This document shows, piece after piece, positions 1 to 6,327 of a stretch of 10,478 bases of DNA (the stretch's first letter is position 1; each line of letters begins with the position of its first letter). This DNA is from Candidatus Moranbacteria bacterium GW2011_GWE1_49_15. GTDB taxonomy: Bacteria; Patescibacteriota; Minisyncoccia; Moranbacterales; GWC2-37-73. A model generated the notes under the pieces. That model saw only the letters and a list, made by a program, of their open reading frames with translations. It was not told the DNA's origin and searched no databases. The stretch spans positions 1-10,478 of the forward strand of contig LCPX01000037.1 in the NCBI GenBank assembly GCA_001003855.1, read 5' to 3'. Both the position numbers and the translations under genes were made by a program.

Positions 1-2084
1 GTCGTCTTTGCGAAGCTTGATTCCTCGGACTCCGGCGGCCGTCCTTCCCATATGCCGAACGTCGGATTCCTTGAACCTGATCGCCTGCCCCTGGGCGGTA
101 CTGATGATGATCTCGTCGCTTCCGGTCGTCGCCATCACCCAATTAAGCCTGTCGTCCTTTTCCAACTTGATCGCGATAAGCCCGCTCCTTCTGACGTTGT
201 CGAACTCGTCAATCTTGGATTTTTTTACCACTCCTGACGTGGTAGTCATGAAGAAATATTTATATGCGTCGTCCTTGTTGAAAGGGATCATAGCCGTGAT
301 CTTCTCTTCCTGGGAAAGCTGGAGAAAATTGACGACAGCCTGCCCCTTGGCAGTCCTGGATGATTCCGGGATTTCATAAGCCTTGGTCTGGAAAACCTTT
401 CCAGTGTTGGTGAAGAACATAAGATTGTCATGGGTCATCACCGAAGAAACCTTCTCGATGATGTCACCTTCCCTGGTCGTTCCACCCGTCACGCCCTTGC
501 CTCCCCTTTTCTGTACTTTATAAACATCAGGATTCATCCTTTTGATATATCCGTCCTGAGTTATGGTGATGATAGCTTCCTCGTCGGGAATAAGATCTTC
601 CTGTTTGAACTCCTTGATTCCCCCTTTGATGACCTTGGTCTTCCTTTCGTCCCCATATTTTTCCTTGAGTTCAATAAGCTCGTCCTTGATGAGTGCCAAA
701 ATTTTCTTCGGATGCTTAAGCAAATCTTCCAAGTAAGCGATAAGCTTGAGCTTCTCTTCGAGCTCGTCCTCGATCTTCTTCGCAATCTCATTTCCAAAAT
801 GGCCGTCGTCTGCCTGTCCGACAATTTGAATTTTTTCATCAAATTGGCGTGCGCCTCCTCCCTGGTCGGGGATTTTTTGATGGTTTCGATGACGGCGTCG
901 ATATTGTCCAGCGCTTTTTTGAGACCTTCCAGAATATGCGCCCTGTCCAAGGCTTTTTTCAATTCAAATTTGGTCCTTCTGGTGACAACCTCTTTCCGGT
1001 GAACGATGAAATGCTCCAAAATAGCCTTGAGGTTCAAGACTTGCGGATCGATTCCGTCAACCAAAGCGAGCATGTTAACGTTGAAATTCTTCTGCAAGTC
1101 GGTCATCGCATACAGTTTATTGAGCACCTTCTGCGGATAGGCGTCCTTTTTGAGCTCGATAACGATCCTCACCCCGTCCTTACTGGACTCGTCACGAAGA
1201 TCCTTGATTCCGATGACTTTCCCTTCTCTGACCAAATCCGCGATTTTCGTGATCAAATTGGCCTTGTTGGTCGCATAGGTTATTTCCGTAACTATGATCT
1301 GGAACATTCCGGACTTGGTTTCCACGATTTCCGTCTTAGCCCTGGTCGGGATCTTGCCTTTTCCGGTGTAATAAGCCTCTTTGATATTGGACGCGTCATA
1401 AATAATTCCTCCGGTCGGGAAATCAGGCCCCTTGATGAATTTCAAAAGATCGTCGATGGACGCTTCCGGGTTTTCGATAAGATGCCCGATAGCGTCGGCC
1501 AATTCGTTCAGGTTATGCGGCGGTATGTTCGTCGCCATTCCCACGGCGATACCCATGGTCCCGTTAAGCAGGAGCTGCGGAAGTTTGGCGGGAAGCACCA
1601 CCGGCTCATTGTGCACGCCGTCGAAGTTCGGAATGAAATCGACCGTGTCCTTATCTATATCAAAAAGCATCTCTTCGGCGATCGCCCTGAGCTTGGCTTC
1701 CGTATATCGGTAAGCGGCCGCGCTGTCCCCGTCCATGGAGCCGAAGTTTCCCTGCCCCCAGACCAAGGGGTACCTCAGCGCGAAGTCCTGCGCCATACGG
1801 ACCATCGAATCATAGACCGCGCTGTCGCCATGCGGGTGATACTTACCCAGCACTTCTCCGACCACCGTGGCGGACTTTCGGAACTTGGCGGTGGAACGAA
1901 GACCCGACTCCCACATGGAATACAGAATCCTTCTGTGTACCGGTTTTAATCCGTCGCGCACGTCCGGAAGCGCCCTCGACACGATAACGCTCATCGCATA
2001 ATCCAAATATGATTGCTGTACTTCTTCGGTAAGCGCTCTTGGTTTGATATTTCCCTGTGCAAATTCCAATGGTGCCTGTTTCAT
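1..2084 (-). CDS. gyrA: DNA gyrase subunit A, frameshifted, 3' end beyond window
   Basis: GyrA is the DNA-cleaving and DNA-wrapping subunit of the A2B2 gyrase that supercoils DNA using ATP. Residues 1-434 (2084-783) form the intact N-terminal cleavage domain. It contains the KYHPHGDSAVYD region, with quinolone-sensitive-type S88 and D92, and the catalytic tyrosine Y127 in the RYTE motif. The frame then breaks at 783-781. The old frame runs 73 more codons to a stop at 561, while the genuine sequence resumes in another frame (KKIEDELEEKLKLIAYLEDL) and stays open to base 1. The resumed part holds the GyrA box QKRGGKG (493-513) and beta-pinwheel repeats, which identifies gyrase rather than ParC. 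The conserved segment usually reading like QTLAGLE after MRL is missing, consistent with a 22-nt deletion. The start is ATG at 2084 with no Shine-Dalgarno. It lies 85 nt behind the 81-aa gene and is probably co-transcribed. Identity is secure. Whether the break is real or an assembly error cannot be decided here. Confidence 0.95.
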
Positions 2085-2169
2085 AAGGTTTATTTGAGGA
2101 TAAAATATATTTTTTAGGTATTTTTCCGAATATCCGGCGCTTCCGCTCCGCTGTCTTTACCGATAGGGA

Positions 2170-2415
2170 CTATTTCGTCTTCGACAGACCTTCTATTCCG
2201 GGAATCTCGTTGATGGACTCCTTGGATTTGTCTACCAAATCCTTCACGGGCGAAACCGCTTTCTCCTCTTCGGCCTGCCTGAAGGATGACTTGAAAGACA
2301 ACAGCCACACTCCGAATATAAACAGCATGCAAAATGCCACGATCATCCAAAGATATCTTTCGCGGATATGTTCCGGCTTATTCCTTATTTCATCTATCTT
2401 TTTGCTTATATACAT
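2170..2415 (-). CDS. Small single-pass membrane protein, unknown function
   Basis: This is an 81-residue protein I do not recognise. It has a charged, basic N-terminal stretch (residues 1-20), one strongly hydrophobic segment (about residues 21-40, rich in W, F, L and I) and a polar, charged tail of about 40 residues that looks flexible. There is no cleavable-signal character and no cysteine pair. The ATG at 2415 lies five bases after the stop of the metallo-hydrolase gene, and gyrA begins 85 nt downstream, so it is very likely part of the same transcript. No Shine-Dalgarno precedes it. Its coding nature is supported by the tight operon spacing and by the clean membrane-segment layout, not by homology. 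An inner-membrane anchor or scaffold role is possible but only a guess. Confidence 0.72.
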   Translation of the reverse strand: MYISKKIDEIRNKPEHIRERYLWMIVAFCMLFIFGVWLLSFKSSFRQAEEEKAVSPVKDLVDKSKESINEIPGIEGLSKTK

Positions 2416-2420
2416 ATTTT

Positions 2421-3083
2421 TTAGGATTCGGTGTCCATCAATACTACCTCGAGATTCTTTCCCTCCAAATCCTTCTTCTTAAGGGTAAGCTTGGAAACCC
2501 TCGCCTTAGGACAAGTCCCGATAGCGTCGCAAAAAGGCTTTTCGTCGGTTAGGTCTATCTTGGAGCCGGCCAGCTTATAGTGCATCGGGATGATCATAGC
2601 CGGCTCTATCTTCCTGGCTATTTCGGAAGCCTTTTTCCCATCGACGGTATAAGTCCCTCCGACCGGGATCATGAGGATGTCCACGCCGTCTATTTCTTCA
2701 AGCTGCTTGGGCGTAAGATCGGTTCCGAGGTCGCTGAGATGGCATATCTTGAATCCTTCTGTTTCCAAAATGAAAATGTTCACTTTGCCCCTGTCCCTTC
2801 CCTCGTTCTCGTCATGAAGCGCCTCCAGTCCCACCAGATTGACCCCTTTGACCGAATATTCGCCGGCGGCATTTATCACCACCGGATCCCCTTTCAAAGC
2901 GGAGACGTTGTTGTGATCGTGATGGTCATGCGAGACCAGCACCACATCGGCCTGTCCTTGCGGAGGGCGCAGTCCCGTTTCCTTGTCGAACGGATCGAAG
3001 AAAATGACGACGTCGTCGGTGGCTCTTCCTCCGGGCTTGGTCGTGATCTTGAAGCAGGAATGTCCGTAATACTGAATGTTCAT
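2421..3083 (-). CDS. UlaG-like metallo-beta-lactamase-fold hydrolase
   Basis: This 220-residue protein belongs to the metallo-beta-lactamase fold, in the branch of UlaG-like or UPF0173 metal-dependent hydrolases (COG2220 type). Visible family marks are the opening YYGHSCF (residues 5-11), the metal-binding HDHHDH (H52, H54, D56, H57; pattern HxHxDH), the HLSDLG strand with D118, and the late histidine in PMHYK (H168). Together these can bind two metal ions in the usual way. There is no signal peptide, so it is cytoplasmic. The length fits the family. The substrate is unknown. UlaG itself opens L-ascorbate-6-phosphate lactone, but no ascorbate genes are nearby, so that function should not be transferred. 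It is the first gene of a leftward unit with the 81-aa membrane protein and gyrA, and lies divergent to the S1 gene. The start at 3083 matches the usual family N-terminus. No Shine-Dalgarno is visible. Confidence 0.9.
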   Translation of the reverse strand: MNIQYYGHSCFKITTKPGGRATDDVVIFFDPFDKETGLRPPQGQADVVLVSHDHHDHNNVSALKGDPVVINAAGEYSVKGVNLVGLEALHDENEGRDRGKVNIFILETEGFKICHLSDLGTDLTPKQLEEIDGVDILMIPVGGTYTVDGKKASEIARKIEPAMIIPMHYKLAGSKIDLTDEKPFCDAIGTCPKARVSKLTLKKKDLEGKNLEVVLMDTES

Positions 3084-3100
3084 AGTTTATTTTTGCTCAA

Positions 3101-3128
3101 TTAATACAAAAGTAGTTTACCACGCCAA
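3101..3128 (-). promoter_or_regulatory. Candidate promoter for the leftward hydrolase-gyrA unit
   Basis: Read on the minus strand, a TTGGCG box (3128-3123) is followed after 16 bp by TATTAA (3106-3101). Each box matches the sigma-70 consensus at four of six positions. The expected start of transcription is a few bases before the ATG at 3083, giving a very short leader. This is a plausible but weak match, supported mainly by its position ahead of the first gene of the leftward unit. Confidence 0.35.
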
Positions 3129-3185
3129 GCTCTTCTTGTCGAGGCTTTAAATAAGGCTCCGGATCGACCGGATGGGATCGCGCCC

Positions 3186-3214
3186 TTGCCAAAATACGGG
3201 CGATGGTATATACT
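3186..3214 (+). promoter_or_regulatory. Sigma-70-type promoter for the S1-domain gene
   Basis: A TTGCCA box (3186-3191) and a TATACT box (3209-3214) are separated by exactly 17 bp. Each differs from the consensus at one position. Transcription would start near 3221, giving a leader of about 150 nt before the ATG at 3374. That leader contains the inverted repeats listed separately. Confidence 0.6.
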
Positions 3215-3230
3215 TGCTTAGCAAATTAAT

Positions 3231-3305
3231 TTATTAAGAAAATTGAATAGCGGAATGCTTAATTTCGCATTTTTTCTTAATAATTTCCTATATATAAAGG
3301 AAATT
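3231..3305 (+). promoter_or_regulatory. Structured 5' leader of the S1 gene (two hairpins)
   Basis: Two stem-loops lie between the predicted transcription start and the S1 coding region. The first has a perfect 12-bp outer stem (3231-3242 with 3272-3283) enclosing a 7-bp inner stem with one G-U pair (3250-3256 with 3262-3268, five-base loop). The second is an 8-bp stem (3282-3289 with 3298-3305, eight-base loop) followed by a short T run to 3309. The two outer arms share bases 3282-3283. The A/T-rich stems could be a leader regulating S1 synthesis. In E. coli, ribosomal protein S1 represses its own translation through leader structure, but any similar role here is an inference. Confidence 0.45.
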
Positions 3306-3373
3306 TTTTGCCGTATAAGCGCCACTTAATAATCATTAAAGCAGGTCGGCGCGCTTGCGAAAACTTAATCAAA

Positions 3374-4612
3374 ATGCCTACAAAAAAGCAAAACATTTTG
3401 GACAAACTCGCCGAAGAGGTGGACAAAATAAAAGATGACTTCGAAGAAGGGGTCCAGAAAGTCAAAAAAATCGCGACCAAAGCGGTTTCCCCCGAATCTG
3501 AAATGGAGAAATTGCTCGAAGCCAACCCTGTCGAGATCCCGCAAGTCGGAGACGTGCTCGAGGGAACCGTCGTGCATATAAGTTCGAACTCGATCCTTTT
3601 GGACCTTGGACCTTTGGGAACCGGAGTCGTGATGGGAAAAGAGATTAAGGGCGGACTGGAAACCGAGAAGATAAAAATCGGAGACAAAGTCGGAGCTACG
3701 CTCACCGATCTTGAAAACGAAGACGGCCTCATCGAACTTTCCATCAGGGAAGCTTCCTATGAGAAGGCTTGGGACGATCTCGAAGCCAAGGTCAGCGCGG
3801 GAGACATCCTCTCGACCAAGGTCTTGGACGCGAACAAAGGAGGTCTCATGGTGGAACTCAACGGGATTACGGGATTCCTTCCTGTTTCCCAGCTTTCCAG
3901 CGAGCATTACCCTCGCGTTGAAGACGGAGACAAGAACAAGATTCTGGAACTTCTCAAAAGGATTATCGGCCAAGAAATCCAGGTCAGGATATTGGACGCC
4001 GATCGCGAGACCGAAAAACTTATCGTCAGTGAAAGGGCGGCTTCCAGCGAGAAAGAAAAGGAGGTCATATCCAAGCTTGATGTCGGCGACATCGTGGAAG
4101 GAGAAATCAGCGGCGTCGTGGACTTTGGAGCATTCGTCAAATTCATGCCTCCATACAAAACGGACGGACAGGAAAGCGACAAATTGGAAGGACTGGTCCA
4201 TATTTCCGAGCTTGCTTGGCAGCTTATTCAGAACCCTAGAGATATCGTCAAGACCGGAGACAAGGTGAGAGCCAGGATCATCGGCATCGATGACACCAGG
4301 ATTTCCCTTTCAATGAAGGCTTTGGAGAAAGATCCTTGGAGCGACATCGAGAAGAAATACAAAGTCGGTGATATCGTGGAAGGAAAAGTGGACAAGATTA
4401 ATCCTTTCGGAGCGTTCGTCTATCTGGACAAGGACATCCACGGATTGGCCCATGTCAGCGAATTCCAGGAAGTATACCCTGGCAAGAAAATGGAAGAAGT
4501 GCTTTATGCCGGCGGATCATTCCAATGGAAAATACTCTCCATCGAGCCCAAGACCCACAGGATGGGACTTATGCTGGTGAAAGAAGGCGCTAAGAAAAGC
4601 GAAGAAAAATAA
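3374..4612 (+). CDS. rpsA: S1 RNA-binding domain protein (ribosomal protein bS1-like)
   Basis: This is a cytoplasmic RNA-binding protein of 412 residues with four S1 (OB-fold) domains in a row, at about residues 58-128, 142-225, 239-318 and 331-404. Domains 3 and 4 are the most typical, opening VGDIVEGEI and VGDIVEGKV and continuing with DFGAFV or PFGAFV and LVHISE or LAHVSE. A lysine- and glutamate-rich N-terminal helix (residues 1-45) precedes them. bS1 helps recruit mRNA to the small ribosomal subunit. E. coli bS1 has six domains, and shorter forms are usual in many other bacteria. The frame also allows a TTG start at 3308, adding 22 residues. I prefer the ATG at 3374 because the lysine-rich sequence that follows looks like a natural N-terminus. 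No Shine-Dalgarno precedes it. It appears monocistronic, with its own promoter, a structured leader and a strong terminator. Other S1-repeat RNA-binding proteins remain possible. Confidence 0.88.
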   Translation: MPTKKQNILDKLAEEVDKIKDDFEEGVQKVKKIATKAVSPESEMEKLLEANPVEIPQVGDVLEGTVVHISSNSILLDLGPLGTGVVMGKEIKGGLETEKIKIGDKVGATLTDLENEDGLIELSIREASYEKAWDDLEAKVSAGDILSTKVLDANKGGLMVELNGITGFLPVSQLSSEHYPRVEDGDKNKILELLKRIIGQEIQVRILDADRETEKLIVSERAASSEKEKEVISKLDVGDIVEGEISGVVDFGAFVKFMPPYKTDGQESDKLEGLVHISELAWQLIQNPRDIVKTGDKVRARIIGIDDTRISLSMKALEKDPWSDIEKKYKVGDIVEGKVDKINPFGAFVYLDKDIHGLAHVSEFQEVYPGKKMEEVLYAGGSFQWKILSIEPKTHRMGLMLVKEGAKKSEEK

Positions 4613-4622
4613 AGCCTAGCGC

Positions 4623-4670
4623 TTCAAATAAACAAAAGACCGCCAAAAGGCGGTCTTTTGTTTATTTGAA
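4623..4670. terminator. Strong bidirectional intrinsic terminator after the S1 gene
   Basis: A perfect 22-bp inverted repeat (4623-4644 with 4649-4670) encloses a four-base AAAA loop. Its GC core, GACCGCC/GGCGGTC, is flanked by A-rich and T-rich arms, so it can end transcription in either direction. It begins ten bases after the S1 stop codon and separates that gene from the promoter of the gmk unit. Confidence 0.9.
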
Positions 4671-4716
4671 TGTTTACGCCGAGCACATGGATTCCCTATT
4701 TTGATCAAAGATAGAC

Positions 4717-4744
4717 TTGATTTAATAGTGGTTTATAATATAAT
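4717..4744 (+). promoter_or_regulatory. Promoter of the gmk-tilS-ftsH unit
   Basis: TTGATT (4717-4722) is followed after 16 bp by a perfect TATAAT (4739-4744). A second perfect TATAAT overlaps it at 4734-4739. Transcription would start near 4751, leaving about 20 nt of leader before the GTG start of gmk at 4772. The position directly behind a strong terminator and ahead of the first gene supports the call. Confidence 0.62.
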
Positions 4745-4771
4745 TACATATCACTAATAAAATACAAACTT

Positions 4772-5335
4772 GTGAAAAACGTATTTATCATCTCCGGTCC
4801 TTCCGGAGCAGGCGAGGATTCCATAATAGAAGGTTTGCGAAGCCATTTCCCTATTGAACGCGTCGTTACCACCACCACCAGGGAGATGCGCCCGGGGGAA
4901 TCGCAAGGAAATCCATATTACTTTATTTCAAAGCAGGATTTCGAAAACGGAATTTCGCAGGGGAAATTCGTCGAATACGCCCGCCAATACAATGGAAATT
5001 TATACGGGGTCACCAAAGAAGAAATCGAAAGGGTTGAGAAATCAGGCAAAGTAGGTGCCTGGAAAATAGAATATAAAGGCGTAATGACGGCACAAAAGCT
5101 TTTCCCTGGAATCATCTCCATATTCATAACGGTCCCCAGCCTGGATATTCTGGAAAAAAGGATAAAAAGAAGGGACGGGGTAAGCGACGAATATATACGG
5201 GAAAGAATGGAATATACGAAAGAATGGCTCAAATACGCACATATCTATGACTACGAAATCATCAACCATGAAGGGAAACTTGACAGGGCCATCCAAGAAA
5301 CGGCCGATATTATAAATAAACATAAGAATGCCTAA
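4772..5335 (+). CDS. gmk: Guanylate kinase-like protein with altered P-loop
   Basis: Guanylate kinase transfers phosphate from ATP to GMP, making GDP for RNA, DNA and GTP synthesis in the cytoplasm. The 187-residue length is normal. The fold is recognisable from the N-terminal P-loop region GPSGAGEDS (residues 9-17), the GMP-binding TTTTREMRPGE (33-43), the PYYF (48-51) and NLYGV (76-80) motifs, and an arginine-rich lid at about 129-146. Two key spots differ from the usual enzyme. The P-loop lysine of GxxGxGK is glutamate (E15, codon 4814-4816), and the usual LDID-QG segment reads WKIEYKG (97-103). It may be a CPR variant with a different nucleotide-binding mode or an altered role. The start is GTG at 4772 without a Shine-Dalgarno; no in-frame ATG fits better, and the P-loop sits at the normal distance. 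The last eight bases overlap tilS. Confidence 0.87.
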   Translation: MKNVFIISGPSGAGEDSIIEGLRSHFPIERVVTTTTREMRPGESQGNPYYFISKQDFENGISQGKFVEYARQYNGNLYGVTKEEIERVEKSGKVGAWKIEYKGVMTAQKLFPGIISIFITVPSLDILEKRIKRRDGVSDEYIRERMEYTKEWLKYAHIYDYEIINHEGKLDRAIQETADIINKHKNA

Positions 5336-6302
5336 TTTAAGCCAAAATATTCAAAACTTCGCCCATAAGAACGGTCTTTTTGAAAACGATCAAAAGATCG
5401 TCGTAGGGGTTTCCGGAGGCGCTGACAGTGTCTGTCTTTTGCTTGTTTTGCTTCAGTTAAGCAAAAAATACGACTTTTCCCTCCATATCGCCCATGTGAA
5501 TTACGCCCTCCGAGGAAAAGACAGCGATCTGGATCAAAAATTCGTTGAAAATCTTGCCAAAACGCACGGACTTGAAATTTCCGTTTTGAGCTTAAAAAAG
5601 CCAGCAAGCACCGCCAATTTGGAAAATAAGTTACGTAACCAAAGATATGCTTTTTTTGAAAAAATAAGGAAGAATTTGGGCTTTGGCGCGATTGCAGTAG
5701 CGCACAACCAGGACGACCAAGCGGAGACTGTCCTTTTGCGGATTATCCGGGGAAGCGGACTTCAAGGAATGGCTTCTATGAAGCCAAAAAATGGCTCCGT
5801 TATCCGCCCCCTATTGGCGACCTCCAGAAAAGAAATCATCGCCTACCTGGAAGAAAGGAACGCTGTTTTCAGAACGGACAAAACCAACTTGCAACCTATT
5901 TTTACCAGAAATAAACTTCGTTTAAAGTTGATTCCCTATCTTGAAAAGAATTTCAATCCGAATATCAAAGAAACCCTGGCGGGGCTGGCCGACAACGCCT
6001 CTTGGGATTACGACTATATTTCCGCCGAAGCCTCGAAAAAGGCTAAATTAAGTGTCTCCGCTGACGGAGCGATCAGGTTTTCCGCCAAGGAAATACAAAA
6101 ACTGCATCCTGCGCTTTCCAGGCAGGGTTTAAGGAACATTCTTGGCAAAAAACACACCGGGCTGGCCGACTTGGAATCGGGGCATCTGGCGGAAATAGAA
6201 AAAATCATCAAGAGCGACAAGAACAAGACCCAGAAATCCCGCATTAAAGGCTTGAGTATAACCCGAAATGGTGATATAGTGAGCATATTGTTCGCAAATT
6301 AA
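5328..6302 (+). CDS. tilS: tRNA(Ile)-lysidine synthetase
   Basis: TilS uses ATP and lysine to convert C34 of tRNA-Ile(CAU) to lysidine, so that the tRNA reads AUA and is charged with isoleucine. The N-type ATP pyrophosphatase motif SGGADS is at residues 29-34. Other family marks are HVNYALRG (56-63), AHNQDDQAET (125-134), RGSGLQGM (141-148), RPLL (160-163) and the TRNKLRLKLIPYLE stretch (193-206). At 324 residues it is shorter than the E. coli enzyme of about 430, so it has the catalytic domain and a reduced C-terminal part, as in compact-genome versions. The ATG at 5328 lies inside the end of gmk with an 8-nt overlap (ATGCCTAA), so translation is probably coupled. ftsH follows 25 nt later. 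No key residue is seen to be missing. Confidence 0.93.
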   Translation: MPNLSQNIQNFAHKNGLFENDQKIVVGVSGGADSVCLLLVLLQLSKKYDFSLHIAHVNYALRGKDSDLDQKFVENLAKTHGLEISVLSLKKPASTANLENKLRNQRYAFFEKIRKNLGFGAIAVAHNQDDQAETVLLRIIRGSGLQGMASMKPKNGSVIRPLLATSRKEIIAYLEERNAVFRTDKTNLQPIFTRNKLRLKLIPYLEKNFNPNIKETLAGLADNASWDYDYISAEASKKAKLSVSADGAIRFSAKEIQKLHPALSRQGLRNILGKKHTGLADLESGHLAEIEKIIKSDKNKTQKSRIKGLSITRNGDIVSILFAN

Positions 6303-6327
6303 ATCAATTTAAAACTGTATAACAAAT

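Noticed and set aside
849..1949. Long open frame (366 codons) on the plus strand
   Set aside because: It lies wholly antisense to gyrA and its product has no recognisable domain. Open antisense frames arise from the codon bias of a real gene.
2107..2425. The 12-base sequence ATATTTTTTAGG occurs at 2107-2118 and 2414-2425, upstream of gyrA and of the 81-aa gene
   Set aside because: It is short and A/T-rich, and one copy overlaps a stop and a start codon. Chance is a sufficient explanation without more copies.
3308..3373. TTG start giving the S1 protein 22 extra residues
   Set aside because: The extra residues do not look like part of the protein, and the TTG sits at the foot of the second leader hairpin. 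The ATG at 3374 is the better start.
3365..4201. Open frame of 278 codons on the minus strand
   Set aside because: It is a shadow of the S1-domain gene, with an F- and D-rich low-complexity product.
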